This document shows, one piece after another, positions 9,901-18,434 of a stretch of 64,000 bases of DNA. The notes below the pieces were generated by a model. That model had not been told where the DNA came from. It worked only from the letters and a program-made list of their open reading frames with translations, and made no database searches. The translations under genes were made by a program, and so were the position numbers. Numbering within the stretch: position 1 is the stretch's first letter; every line of letters begins with the position of its first letter. Source of the DNA: an uncultured Acidobacteriia bacterium (GTDB taxonomy: Bacteria > Acidobacteriota > Terriglobia > Bryobacterales > Bryobacteraceae); NCBI GenBank assembly GCA_903923395.1, contig CAIXXM010000089.1:62001-126000 (forward strand), read 5' to 3'.

Positions 9901-10469
9901 TCCAACCGGCGGCGATGGATGGAAGACCCAATCGCATTGGCGGCAATCGTCATCGCATAGATCTCACCGGAGGAAAATCTGCGGCCTACCACACAATCAT
10001 CGAAGGCGATGCAGCCGCCATAGTTGCCGCCAACAAAGATCGGCACAACACCCATCGACTTCATTCCCGCCAGTTCGAAGGCTTCGCGGAGCGGCGGTCT
10101 CACGTCATCAATCAAATGCCAGATGCTTTTCCCGTTTTTGAGGGGCCGCAGGTAGTCTTCTTCAATGTCAGCGTTGGAAAAGTGGGTGCCAAGAATAGAA
10201 GCCTGCGGCTTGAGATGCGGCGCACACCATTCATACTGCAACTCATGGTGAAAAGCACCGCCGGCCGGTTCCTGCACAATCACCTTGACGCGGTGAACCT
10301 GCGCCGCCCGTCCCACAACTTCCAGAGCGGATAGCACGGCAGCGGGAAATTCGCTGACCGTCAACAGATCACTGAGCGCAGCGGCAACCGCGGCGAGCAA
10401 TTCATTCGATTGCCCCGAGTGTGTCTCACCAGCGATGCTGTGCTCCTGTTCCGGCAATAATCCCCGCAT
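6942..10469 (-). CDS. Soluble sensor histidine kinase with five tandem GAF domains
   Basis: HisKA_3-type kinase of about 1175 residues. Five GAF-like repeats separated by short Ala/Glu-rich helices can be followed, around the segments VHRVKVIVQE, ATSCAVFENS, AIRGCLWKF, ATNVLAMRYD and AVSVLLSV. The phosphorylation motif is ARELHDTLLQSF, followed by an N-box (RIANEGLRNAVQHSG), G1 VEDDGNGF and GLAGIQERAR. There is no transmembrane segment, so sensing is probably cytoplasmic (redox, gas or small molecule). The ORF track starts at 10754, inside emrB; the frame before the ATG at 10469 looks non-coding. ATG 10559 is an alternative start. The stop overlaps the response-regulator ATG. Confidence 0.87.
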   Translation of the reverse strand: MRGLLPEQEHSIAGETHSGQSNELLAAVAAALSDLLTVSEFPAAVLSALEVVGRAAQVHRVKVIVQEPAGGAFHHELQYEWCAPHLKPQASILGTHFSNADIEEDYLRPLKNGKSIWHLIDDVRPPLREAFELAGMKSMGVVPIFVGGNYGGCIAFDDCVVGRRFSSGEIYAMTIAANAIGSSIHRRRLEERAAEQARSLAHANLALQATIDTLGEERNLNRIVPRVLKIVAETFSATSCAVFENSPSGTIWLRYWNVDGRTLSPDEVMQLDPVKYGLVRRLAEGFTVSDVYLGMPSTATGTALIDHVKGTDVPEFDSFAVGAGWELELNIGVGTGGLRASTLCIYRLQDRPFSKAEIVLAESLATQLGLAVQFAKLAEEAKDAAVAREREAETERRAAEGAKANAALTNSLDAVGRARDLEALQGVLLESLTEYFGAIRGCLWKFNDDDGSVTLQLEYAGGRMLLPEQSGYQHDARHFFNPEHKPSWEKHQRLIAGEILVLDVATSEVLLDHEREHLVEQGAETLAVIPLSAANRHLGRVALGFPDQRTLTPGERSMAMTLSNQISLSLEMIRMARELEEVAVSRERGAANQRRITELASVNSVLTSSLARLSETSDMREFMAHVFAEILRVTGATNVLAMRYDRKAHQVQLELYQDSSGPRWGMSGNELAIWGAPFSPDITPAFRIALERRQIFAVSMADEQIDIPLTSFALPGGMEWLAAINASDAVFALLFAGDQPVGTLHLHFTGGRTLRKEDLPLLNALSQQAAIALRLVMLSDEAQEAALAQQRAAELAKANRALKSAVDSLAAARSGPLLLQGIVMVLRETLDAVSVLLSVRDEKLFQAIMNGNPALEAEVAEPGLAEYLQPGKPEFHPLTGCSSLSPEAAAHMAAQGIGGQLTVPLILGTGLIGAFKIRVRTAEVPPREQVELAQSLAHQATLAIRLAELAIEAQNEAAEKAKSEERAALARELHDTLLQSFTGITLQLRALGRRSVLDEASRVLLADIEQQATDSVQEARRAVGSMRNTEKIDLSSSLRRILEAGRAEAAARSRTVQFEFTETGSSRELPPAVAKDMVRIANEGLRNAVQHSGALHIGLALAFLPGKVSLLVEDDGNGFHLQEALSRPANFGLAGIQERARHIQADLRISTKPGSGTSILLEFPAGGEVTQEKQQ

Positions 10470-10560
10470 GGCAGCTTCGTATCCCAGTCCCTGTGCACGG
10501 CACGTTACTGGAGATCCTAATCGTACAAAATTTTGAAGTATCCATGCTTTGGAACCCATT

Positions 10561-12132
10561 TCAATGCATATGGACTTCACCGCCGGCAGCGGGGCGGCGC
10601 ATGAAGAATGCGAGGGGCACCACCACGGCGCAGATGACAGAAAAGACCCAGGCAACATCGATGTAAGCCAGGGCATTCGACTGTCCCTGCAGCGTGAGAT
10701 ACAAACGCCCATAGGCCTGCTGGGTCGCATCTGCAAGTGCGACGCCCTTGGCATTTAACATCCGGGCCAGGGTATCCGCGCTGCTGCGGAAGCCCGGATC
10801 GAAGAGCGTCATTTTTGCGCGGAGAGAGTCCTGATGATGCTGTGCGCGCTGCGCCAGCAGAGTGGTGACCAGAGAAATCCCCACACTCCCGCCGATGTTG
10901 CGGGCCAGATTCGTCATGCCGGAGACGTTGTTGTTCTTTTCCGGGGGAATGCCGACATAGGACATCGTACTGATCGGAACAAACAGGAAAGGCAACCCCA
11001 GCGAGTAACAGGCGCGCAGGAGAGAGGCCGTCTTGAAGTCCATCTGCAGATCGAGACCGGTAGTGACATACAAGCCGACGGAGCTAACCAGAAACCCGAA
11101 CGCAATCATGTAACGCGGGTCGACACGGGATACCATGCGCCCGACCATCGGCATACAGGCAAGAACCACAAACCCGCCAAATGAAAGGGTCATGCCGGCC
11201 TGCTGGGCTGTGTATCCCATCAGCAACTGCAATAGCTGCGGCAACAAGACAGTAGTTCCGAACAGTGACATGCCGAGCGCGAACATCATCACACACGCGA
11301 TGGCGAAGTTACGGTTTTTGAGCAGCTTCAGATCGATGACCGGGTGATCCTCAAAGTACTCCCACACCACCGCGCCCACCAGCGAAACCACAGTAACCAC
11401 CGTGAATGTCTTAATGAATGGAGAACTGAACCAGTCTTCCCGCTCGCCTTTATCCAGCACCACCTGCAAGCATCCGAGTCCCAGGGCAAGCAACCCGAGA
11501 CCGATGTAATCTACTGGATATTTCTTCTTGCGTTCCTCTTCGAGGAACGGCGGATCTTCCACCAGACGGGAGGAAAGCACGAGCGAGAGGATGGCGACGG
11601 GGACATTGATGAAGAAGATCCAGCGCCAGTCAAAGTTATCTGTGATGTAACCGCCGAGAGTGGGTCCTATGGCCGGCGCAAGTACCACGGCGAGGCCGTA
11701 AACCGCAAACGCCATCCCGCGCTTGGCCGGCTCAAAAGTATCTGCCAGAATCGCTTGTTCACTCGGCGCAAGTCCCCCGCCACCCAAGCCCTGCAGGATG
11801 CGGAAGAAGATCAGCCACGGCAAGCTCGGGGCAAGTCCGCAAAGCAGAGAACTAATCCCGAAAACAGCCACGCAAGACATATAGAACCGCTTGCGTCCAA
11901 GCCGCGTCGCCAGCCAGGCACTAATGGGTAGAATGATTGCATTCGAAACCAGATACGACGTCAGTACCCAGGTGCTTTCATCCTGCCCCGCAGATAGCGA
12001 ACCCGCAATATGCGGCAGTGCAACGTTCGCGATGCTGGTATCCAGCACCTCCATGAAAGTCGCCAGAGTGACTGTCAGCGCAATCGCCCATGGATTAAAA
12101 CGGGGCCGCCAGGGAGCGGCAACAGGTGTCAT
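10561..12132 (-). CDS. DHA2-family MFS multidrug exporter, EmrB/QacA type
   Basis: Inner-membrane proton-driven drug exporter with about 14 predicted helices over 523 residues. Typical motifs are visible: LDTSIANVALPHIAG in the first helix (EmrB motif D1), WLATRLGRKRFYM (motif A) and LAPAIGPTLGGYI (motif C). The chosen ATG at 12132 overlaps the emrA-like stop in an ATGA junction; an ATG three codons upstream (12141) is equally in frame. Genes for the matching adaptor and an outer-membrane channel lie directly upstream in the same orientation, so this is a full tripartite pump. Confidence 0.92.
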   Translation of the reverse strand: MTPVAAPWRPRFNPWAIALTVTLATFMEVLDTSIANVALPHIAGSLSAGQDESTWVLTSYLVSNAIILPISAWLATRLGRKRFYMSCVAVFGISSLLCGLAPSLPWLIFFRILQGLGGGGLAPSEQAILADTFEPAKRGMAFAVYGLAVVLAPAIGPTLGGYITDNFDWRWIFFINVPVAILSLVLSSRLVEDPPFLEEERKKKYPVDYIGLGLLALGLGCLQVVLDKGEREDWFSSPFIKTFTVVTVVSLVGAVVWEYFEDHPVIDLKLLKNRNFAIACVMMFALGMSLFGTTVLLPQLLQLLMGYTAQQAGMTLSFGGFVVLACMPMVGRMVSRVDPRYMIAFGFLVSSVGLYVTTGLDLQMDFKTASLLRACYSLGLPFLFVPISTMSYVGIPPEKNNNVSGMTNLARNIGGSVGISLVTTLLAQRAQHHQDSLRAKMTLFDPGFRSSADTLARMLNAKGVALADATQQAYGRLYLTLQGQSNALAYIDVAWVFSVICAVVVPLAFFMRRPAAGGEVHMH

Positions 12133-13322
12133 TGCACCCATACCCTGGGTACCACGGAAAGCCCCACACGCAGGCGGCGTTCCTTATCCTGATCCGGCTC
12201 CAGTTTGATCCGGACGGGAACCCTCTGCACCACTTTCACATAGTTCCCCGTGGCGTTTTCAGGAGGAATCAGGCTGTACTTCGCACCTGTAGCCGCACCG
12301 ATCAACTCCACCGTCCCCTTGTACACGCGGTCATAGGCATCGACACGGAGATCCACCCGTTGCCCGGGCTTCATTCTGCCCAGCTGGGTTTCTTTGAAAT
12401 TGGCGGTAACCCAGATATCATCCACGGGAACAATGGCCATCAACTGCTGCCCGGGAGAAACATTCTGTGCCTGCTCCACGGTCTTCTTGCCAATAATTCC
12501 CGATACCGGAGCATAGATCTTCGTGTAGGAAACATTCAAGCGTGCCTGATCAATTTGGGCTATCCGCTCCTTGACTTGGGCCTCCGCGGAAGTAACTCGC
12601 GCTTTCTGTGAAGCCACCTGCTCATTCCCCGTCATCGCCGACTCGATATTTGCGTCCGTCTGCGCCAGGCGCACCTGCGTTTGCTGAACACCGGCTTCCG
12701 CCGTAACAACGGCTTCATCAGCGGCTCTCAGCGCTGCCTTCTGCGCTTCTACTTCTGCACGCATGGCGAGCGCAGTTTCACGAGCCTGCTCGTACACTTG
12801 CCGCGCCACGTTGTCATGCTCCAGCAGTTTCCTGTAGCGGACTTCGTCGAGCTCCGCCTTGCGCGCATTGGCTTCTGCTTCCTTGATTCGCTCAGCCGCC
12901 GATTCACGGTTCGCCCTGGCACCGGCCAGTTGCCGCTGGGCCGCCTGCAAACCGGCGGAGGCATCCTGCTTGCCCAGCGTCACGAACTTCAAGTTACTGC
13001 CGGTGGTGGCGGCGGTAATCGGAACATTCCAGCGCGTACTTACCACATTCGCCTTCGCATCGGCCAGTGCCGCCTCCGCGTTGGCAAGGGCCACCTGATA
13101 ATCCTTGTCGTCGATCTCCACCAGCAGATCGCCAGCCTTCACCTGCTGCGGTTCGAACACATGCACCTTCGCGACATAGCCGCTGATCCGGGAACTGATG
13201 GCGTTGATGTGCCCGTCAATCTGCGCATCATCGGTGGATTCGTATTGGCTGGCAGCTGACCAGAAATACCAGCCAACGAACCCCAGCAGAATAATCACTG
13301 CCAGTGGAATCAACCGCTTCAT
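12129..13322 (-). CDS. HlyD/EmrA-family periplasmic adaptor of the MFS pump
   Basis: Membrane-fusion protein joining the EmrB-like exporter to the outer-membrane channel. It has one N-terminal anchor helix (PLAVIILLGFVGWYFW), the EmrA-type STDDAQIDGHINAISSR lipoyl start, and a long Ala/Glu/Lys-rich coiled-coil hairpin (about residues 80-230). The second lipoyl half follows (KIYAPVSGIIGKKTVE), then the beta-barrel (VTANFKETQLGRMKPGQ). Length (397) is usual for EmrA. It overlaps both neighbours by 4 bases. Confidence 0.92.
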   Translation of the reverse strand: MKRLIPLAVIILLGFVGWYFWSAASQYESTDDAQIDGHINAISSRISGYVAKVHVFEPQQVKAGDLLVEIDDKDYQVALANAEAALADAKANVVSTRWNVPITAATTGSNLKFVTLGKQDASAGLQAAQRQLAGARANRESAAERIKEAEANARKAELDEVRYRKLLEHDNVARQVYEQARETALAMRAEVEAQKAALRAADEAVVTAEAGVQQTQVRLAQTDANIESAMTGNEQVASQKARVTSAEAQVKERIAQIDQARLNVSYTKIYAPVSGIIGKKTVEQAQNVSPGQQLMAIVPVDDIWVTANFKETQLGRMKPGQRVDLRVDAYDRVYKGTVELIGAATGAKYSLIPPENATGNYVKVVQRVPVRIKLEPDQDKERRLRVGLSVVPRVWVQ

Positions 13323-14824
13323 TTCTTCTCTTCTCCTTGTTTCCTGTCTGCTGTGGTGTAACTTCCCCCCAGCGCGCGGCTAAGTGAACTGCGCGCCACA
13401 CTGAAGTTGTACTTGGCGGCAATCAAAGCCTGTTCCGCTGAAGTTACCTGCTGCTGCGCCTGCACCACCTCCACGGTGTTGGTGACGCCTGCGGCGAAAC
13501 GTTCCCGCGACTGCCCCAGGGACTGATTGGCCAGGTCAACATTCGCCTTCGCCACCTCCACCTGCTGCTGGATGGATTGCAAGTCGAGCAGTGCCGTCCG
13601 GATTTGATAATCCACCTGGCCCTTTAAATCCGCCAGTTCATTCTCCCGCTGCTGCAGCGCAGCCTCCGCCTGCAGAATGTCAGACTGGATACGGCCGCCA
13701 TCGAAGATGTTGAACTTAACGGAACCCGTAACTGTAAACGTGCCGTGTGAGTTCGAAAGATTCGGACCAATCGCGCCATAATTGGCACTTAGGGACAGCG
13801 TGGGGTAACGTTCCGCTTTTGCGGCATCCACGGCAAGACGGGCGGCGAGGACCTGTGCTTCCTGGCTCTTATAATCTGCGCGCGATGCCAGTGCGGTCTG
13901 CAATGCGGCTTCCGGTGACGGAAGATCCAGCCGCGGCTCTGTAACAGCATCCACCAGTACCAGCGACTGACCAAGCGGAATCCCGGTCAACCGTGCCAGT
14001 GTTAACTTATCTTTCTCAAACTGGTCTGTCTGTGCCAGCAACAACTGTTGCTGGGTCTTTAACTGGACCAGCGCGCGGGTTGCATCCAGACCCATGCCGG
14101 TTCCCGCAGCTTGTTGATCCAGCGCCTGAACATGAAGGGCCCGGGCCACTTCAATCTGCGCCTTCAACGACTGGATTTGTGCCGTATCCGCGACTGCCAG
14201 AAAGTAGGCATTTGTAACTGCCTGCACCAGCAGATCTTCTGCATCCTTCCGCGACAATGCCGCCGCCTGCATGCCAGCCTCTGCCGTCTTGAGATTCCTA
14301 TATGCAGTCCAGTCAAAGAGAGTGGCGGAAGCATTCGCCCGGACATCGGTATACCCGAATGGCCCGACGATCTTGGGCGCGAATGGGATCTTAATCCCCA
14401 GCGCCTGCAGGTTGGTTTGCTGCGCATTCTCTGAAGCGCTGCCCGTCACACTGGGTAACAGAGCACTGAGCGCCTTTACGCGCGCGGCCCTCGCCGTGGC
14501 ACTCCCCGAATCCCGCACCAAAATCCCCAAGTTCGCACGAAGCCCACGCGCGATTGCATCACGCAGTGTCAGAGTGAGCGGTTCGCCCGCGGCATTCCCG
14601 GACGCAACGCTGCCTTGCTGCTGCGACAGAGAGAGATTTGGAATTGTAGGTGCGGCCTGCGCCTGCACAGTCGGCGGACCCGACGCACCACCGCCGATTT
14701 GCCCGCATACCGGAAGAACAATAGCCGCAGCCAGGAGCGTAGTAGTGAAAGTTTGGGACGTGCAGCAAGCACCTCGGCGGATCAAGCAGTTTCCCCCACG
14801 CCTCCCAGCGTAGGGAAAGTTCAC
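13319..14824 (-). CDS. TolC-family outer-membrane efflux channel
   Basis: Outer-membrane channel of the tripartite pump; 501 residues as annotated. It contains the two structural repeats of TolC proteins: LTLRDAIARGLRANLGI at about 85-100, and Gln/Ala-rich helices ending in GQSRERFAAGVTNTVEVVQAQ. The N-terminus carries a hydrophobic export signal (TTLLAAAIVLPVCGQ). The first 20 residues, rich in Arg and Cys, look atypical, so the true start may be at a later codon nearer the signal peptide. First gene of the tolC-emrA-emrB-HK-RR run. No regulator-type gene lies upstream. Confidence 0.88.
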   Translation of the reverse strand: MNFPYAGRRGGNCLIRRGACCTSQTFTTTLLAAAIVLPVCGQIGGGASGPPTVQAQAAPTIPNLSLSQQQGSVASGNAAGEPLTLTLRDAIARGLRANLGILVRDSGSATARAARVKALSALLPSVTGSASENAQQTNLQALGIKIPFAPKIVGPFGYTDVRANASATLFDWTAYRNLKTAEAGMQAAALSRKDAEDLLVQAVTNAYFLAVADTAQIQSLKAQIEVARALHVQALDQQAAGTGMGLDATRALVQLKTQQQLLLAQTDQFEKDKLTLARLTGIPLGQSLVLVDAVTEPRLDLPSPEAALQTALASRADYKSQEAQVLAARLAVDAAKAERYPTLSLSANYGAIGPNLSNSHGTFTVTGSVKFNIFDGGRIQSDILQAEAALQQRENELADLKGQVDYQIRTALLDLQSIQQQVEVAKANVDLANQSLGQSRERFAAGVTNTVEVVQAQQQVTSAEQALIAAKYNFSVARSSLSRALGGSYTTADRKQGEEKK

Positions 14825-14979
14825 TTTCCGGCTCTTGCGGGGGATTGCTCCATTTGTTCCTGAATTGCGTCATGCCCCATGAACCCAACTTAATGGTTCC
14901 TTAATGGCAGATTCATCCCCACCCGATACTCTTGGTTCAGACGATCTTTCGTCAGAAAGTTCTCCAGGAGAAAAACACC

Positions 14980-15111
14980 ATGAAAAAGTTTGCCGCAATT
15001 GCCATCGCCCTCGGCCTGATGACCAGCGCCGTTTCGTTCGCTCAGGACACCACCAAGAAGACCACCAAGAAGAAGTCCAAGAAGGCGAAGAAGACCGACG
15101 CCAAGATGTAG
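14980..15111 (+). CDS. Small secreted lysine-rich protein, copy 1 (43 aa)
   Basis: This gene is too short for the ORF track. ATG at 14980 follows a good ribosome-binding site (CCAGGAG, 7 bases upstream). The product has a textbook signal peptide (MKKFAAIAIALGLMTSAVSFA). The mature part is only about 22 residues, nearly all Lys, Thr, Asp and Ser (KKTTKKKSKKAKK), ending in KTDAKM. A near-identical paralogue is at 18435, and the nucleotide identity is highest in the signal peptide and last codons. A perfect 12-bp hairpin follows 13 bases after the stop. Function is unknown; a strongly basic periplasmic or extracellular peptide is what the sequence shows. The presence of two conserved copies, each with its own RBS and hairpin, argues that it is real. 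Confidence 0.8.
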   Translation: MKKFAAIAIALGLMTSAVSFAQDTTKKTTKKKSKKAKKTDAKM

Positions 15112-15124
15112 TGATTCCTGGTTC

Positions 15125-15152
15125 GGGGCAGCCTGGTCTTCCAGGCTGCCCC
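15125..15152 (+). terminator. Perfect 12-bp hairpin after small protein copy 1
   Basis: GGGGCAGCCTGG pairs exactly with CCAGGCTGCCCC around a TCTT loop. No T-run follows, so it could be a Rho-independent terminator without a strong U-tract, or an mRNA-stabilising 3' hairpin. It also lies 20 bases past the stop of the convergent methyltransferase and could serve both. Confidence 0.7.
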
Positions 15153-15171
15153 GCCCATCACCAAACCCCTC

Positions 15172-16187
15172 CTAAACCTGCGGCTTTTTCGCCAAAATCA
15201 ATGGCGGGGGCCCTGGTGCCTCCAATTGACGGGCCTCCACAAACCCTGCCTCCGTCAACCACTCCCTGATCTCCTCAAACGAATACGTTCCGCCCGAATC
15301 TGTGTTGACCAGCATGTTCACCGCAAAGAACAGGCCGCTCCCCGGACCCGTGCGATCCGCATTCACCAGAAACTCCGCAATTGCAATCGTCCCGCCCGGT
15401 GCCAGAGCCCGGAAGGTCTTCGCCAGCAGTGCTTTGCTGCGCGCTTCCCCCTCACTGTGGAGAATGTGGCCCAGCGTCGCCGCCTGATAACCATCGCCGA
15501 AATCGGCCTGCAAGAGATCCCCTTCACGGAAAGAAAAGCGGTCCGCGACACCGAATCGCGCCACGGTCTTCCGCGTCACGGGAATCACGTCTGCCCAATC
15601 CACCGCCGTCACCCGAACCCCCGGGGAGCTTTGCGCCATGGCGATACCCCACACACCGGAACCCGCCGCGAGATCCAGCACCGACGCCTTACCCAATTGC
15701 AGATGCGCCGCCAGAACCTTCGCCGCCGGATAGCTCAAGGGCAGAATGTCATTCACGAATTCCTGAAAGAATTCCGCACCCGGCCCCTCCTGATTCACAG
15801 CACCGGCAGCCTTGCCCGTGCGGACCACTTCATTGAGAGAGCGGCACTTCGGCAGCAGATGCTCGCTGGTGTGGCGGATCATGCCGCCATGAAAGCCCGG
15901 TTTGGTGCTGACCAGAAACGCGGAACTCTCCGGCGTCAACGAGTAATTCCCCGCCTGGTCCTTCGCCAGAAACTGCAGCCCCACGAGCGCATTCATAATG
16001 GCCGCAAGCCCCCCGGTGTGGACGCACCAGTCGCGGAGGCTACTTCTTCAAGGCGCATCGGACCGGAATCCAGCACATCGAACACGCGGTGACGCACCGC
16101 AGCCTCCAGAACCAGCGTGGGGACATAGCCCCAGGCAAATTGCAGGATCCGCTCAGGCGTGAGGGGTTGAGAAGTGGATGTTTCCAT
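15172..16187 (-). pseudogene. SAM-dependent O-methyltransferase (acetylserotonin/hydroxyneurosporene OMT-like), frameshifted
   Basis: Two adjacent minus-strand ORFs form one protein. The upstream piece (16187-15993) is the winged-helix dimerisation domain (RILQFAWGYVPTLVLEAAV, FDVLDSGPMRLEEVASATG). The downstream piece (to 15172) continues it and contains the SAM-binding motif VLDLAAGSGVWGIAMA and an acidic motif II (VTAVDWADVI). The join lies in a G6 run near 16015: one extra G restores the reading ASTPGGLAAIMNALVGL. It is thus either a real one-base deletion, a slippery homopolymer, or an assembly error. Both halves are otherwise intact, suggesting a very recent event. Small-molecule O-methylation is the family role; the substrate is unknown. 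No biosynthetic partner genes are adjacent. Confidence 0.85.
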
Positions 16188-16260
16188 AAGAGCCGCCCGC
16201 CATCATATGGCTCCAATGTTTTCCGCACGGAAGCGCCACTTCTACAGCTAAGATAGACGG

Positions 16261-18306
16261 GTGGAAAAACCCTCGCCCCTCTCGACCGCGCTCTACGGAC
16301 TCACCATTTTCGTCTCAGCCTTCCTGCTGTTTCAGGTACAGCCGGTCATTGCGAAGGTCATCCTGCCATGGTTCGGCGGCTCTTCGGCCGTTTGGAGCAC
16401 CTGCATGTTCTTCTTCCAACTGGTGCTGCTGGCCGGATACGGCTATGCGCACTGGCTGCAAAAACTCTCTGGACGCAAACAGGCAGTGCTGCACGCAGCG
16501 TTACTGGCCGGTAGCCTGGCGCTGCTGCCCATCCTCCCCGGCGACCGCTGGAAACCCACTGGCGCGGGCAATGAATCCACTTCGATTCTTCTGCTGCTGG
16601 CCGCCACCATCGGCGTGCCCTATTTTCTGCTCTCTTCCACCAGCCCGCTGCTGCAAGCCTGGTACAACCGCGAACGCGGCACCGTGCCCTACCGCCTCTT
16701 CGCCCTCTCGAATCTGGCCTCCATGCTAGCCCTGCTCACTTATCCGGTCTGGATTGAGCCCAACTTCCCCACGCGGGTCCAAGGACTCACCTGGTCGGGT
16801 GCCTATGCGCTCTTCGCCGCACTCTGTGCCATCACGGGCTGGAAAGCGACCAAGGTATCCGCCACCGCTGCTGTAGAGGAGAAGTCAGATATTCCCGCGC
16901 CCTCCGCCGGAACGCGCCTGCTCTGGCTCGCCTTCGCCGCCTGCGCTTCCACGCTGCTGCTCACCGTGACGAACTTCCTGACGCAGGACATCGCCGCCAT
17001 CCCGTTCCTCTGGGTTCTGCCGTTGAGTGCCTACCTGCTGACCTTCATCATTTGCTTTGAATCACCGCGCTGGTACAACCGTGCCGTCTTCCTGCCGCTG
17101 GCCGGACTTGGTATCGCCGCCTTCCTGTGGTTCATGACCCGCGGACTCGAACTCGACATGAAAATCGCCATCGTCTGTTCGAATCTCGCCCTGTTTTTCT
17201 GCTGCATGTTTTGCCACGGAGAACTGGTGCGGCGCAAGCCGGACCCCCGCCACCTCACCAGCTTCTACATGTTCATTTCGCTGGGCGGCGCGGTCGGCGG
17301 GATTTTCGTGGGCCTCATCGCCCCGAATCTCTTCAACGCGTATTACGAATTCGATCTCGGTCTGGCCGCCTGCGCGGTGTTGCTGGCCTGGTCCGTCTGG
17401 CAGGCGCTGCGGAATATTCCGGGTCGCTGGCCGAAGATTGCGACGGCGGTAGTTGCGGTGGGCGCAGTCGGCTGCCTGGTCCAACTCGGCATTTTGATTC
17501 GCACAGGCCTTGCGGGCTACCAGGCGGTGGCACGCAACTTCTACGGACAGTTGCGTGTGGCGAACTCCAATACGGACAATCCGGAAACGGCCAACCGCAA
17601 GCTGGTGCACGGGCGCGTCAACCATGGCATCCAGATGCTCAACCCCAAGTACCGCCGTTCTCCGGTGGCATACTTCTGCCCGGAAAGCGGTATCGGCCGC
17701 GCCATGCAGTCCCGCAAAGACGGAGCGCCCTGGGACATGGGGATTCTCGGCCTGGGTGCCGGCGCGCTTGCGGCTTATGGCAAGCCCGGAGACACCATCC
17801 ATCTGTACGAAATCAACCCGCTCGTGCTGGAGATGGCGAAGGCCCACTTCACCTACCTCTCCGATACCCCCGCGAAGATTGAAGTCTCCCTCGGCGATGG
17901 CCGCCTTGCCTTGGACCGCGACAAAGGTAGAAAGTTCGATCTGCTGGTGATGGATGCCTTCTCCGGCGATTCCGTACCGGTGCATCTGGTCACCAAAGAG
18001 GCCTTCGCCATGTACTTCCAGCACATTAAGCCCGGCGGAATTCTGGCGGTCAACATCTCCAACCGCTACCTGGATCTGGAACCTGTGATGGAACGGGCTG
18101 CCGCGGCGTTCGGAAAAAAGGCGCTCGTCGTGGATTTGGAACCTTACGATGATGAATTTCTTTGCTGGGCTTCTTCCTGGACACTGCTCGTCGACGCCGC
18201 AGCGCCAATCCCGCAAACCCTTCAAAATGCTAGGGTTTTGAAGCCCCGCCCCGGCTTCCCGGGCTGGACAGACGACTTTTCGAACATGTTCCAGATCCTC
18301 CGCTGA
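16261..18306 (+). CDS. Integral-membrane spermidine-synthase-like protein
   Basis: 681 residues, starting at GTG 16261. The first two thirds are hydrophobic, with about ten predicted helices beginning at YGLTIFVSAFLLFQVQPVIA. The C-terminal third is a spermidine-synthase-like Rossmann domain: MGILGLGAGALAAYG, then IHLYEINPLVLEMA, SLGDGRLAL and FDLLVMDAFSGDSVPVHL. This architecture is common in bacteria under names such as fused MFS/spermidine synthase; polyamine synthesis has not been shown for most members. No speD-like gene is nearby. It stands alone and is followed by an intergenic region with the promoter of the second small lysine-rich gene. Confidence 0.87.
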   Translation: MEKPSPLSTALYGLTIFVSAFLLFQVQPVIAKVILPWFGGSSAVWSTCMFFFQLVLLAGYGYAHWLQKLSGRKQAVLHAALLAGSLALLPILPGDRWKPTGAGNESTSILLLLAATIGVPYFLLSSTSPLLQAWYNRERGTVPYRLFALSNLASMLALLTYPVWIEPNFPTRVQGLTWSGAYALFAALCAITGWKATKVSATAAVEEKSDIPAPSAGTRLLWLAFAACASTLLLTVTNFLTQDIAAIPFLWVLPLSAYLLTFIICFESPRWYNRAVFLPLAGLGIAAFLWFMTRGLELDMKIAIVCSNLALFFCCMFCHGELVRRKPDPRHLTSFYMFISLGGAVGGIFVGLIAPNLFNAYYEFDLGLAACAVLLAWSVWQALRNIPGRWPKIATAVVAVGAVGCLVQLGILIRTGLAGYQAVARNFYGQLRVANSNTDNPETANRKLVHGRVNHGIQMLNPKYRRSPVAYFCPESGIGRAMQSRKDGAPWDMGILGLGAGALAAYGKPGDTIHLYEINPLVLEMAKAHFTYLSDTPAKIEVSLGDGRLALDRDKGRKFDLLVMDAFSGDSVPVHLVTKEAFAMYFQHIKPGGILAVNISNRYLDLEPVMERAAAAFGKKALVVDLEPYDDEFLCWASSWTLLVDAAAPIPQTLQNARVLKPRPGFPGWTDDFSNMFQILR

Positions 18307-18339
18307 CCCCCTGCGAAGTTTGAATAAGTAAAAGGCTAA

Positions 18340-18353
18340 GTGATTTTAATCAC
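18340..18353 (+). promoter_or_regulatory. CRP/FNR-like inverted repeat upstream of small protein copy 2
   Basis: GTGATTTTAATCAC is an inverted repeat with 6-bp arms (GTGATT/AATCAC) and a 2-bp centre. The GTGA-N6-TCAC spacing is that of CRP/FNR-superfamily sites. It lies 82 bases before the ATG of the small secreted protein, a position suitable for activation. The first copy has no equivalent repeat that I can find. No CRP/FNR gene is in the window. Confidence 0.4.
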
Positions 18354-18434
18354 GAGTTAATGTACTCTTCAACTGGACTTCGCTATTCTGATGCCTGACG
18401 AGTAATCGTTCGAATCAACAAGGAGATCACCACA

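Noticed and set aside
14904-15269. 121-aa plus-strand ORF over the small lysine-rich gene
   Set aside because: Different frame from the gene with RBS, signal peptide and paralogue; it reads through the hairpin.
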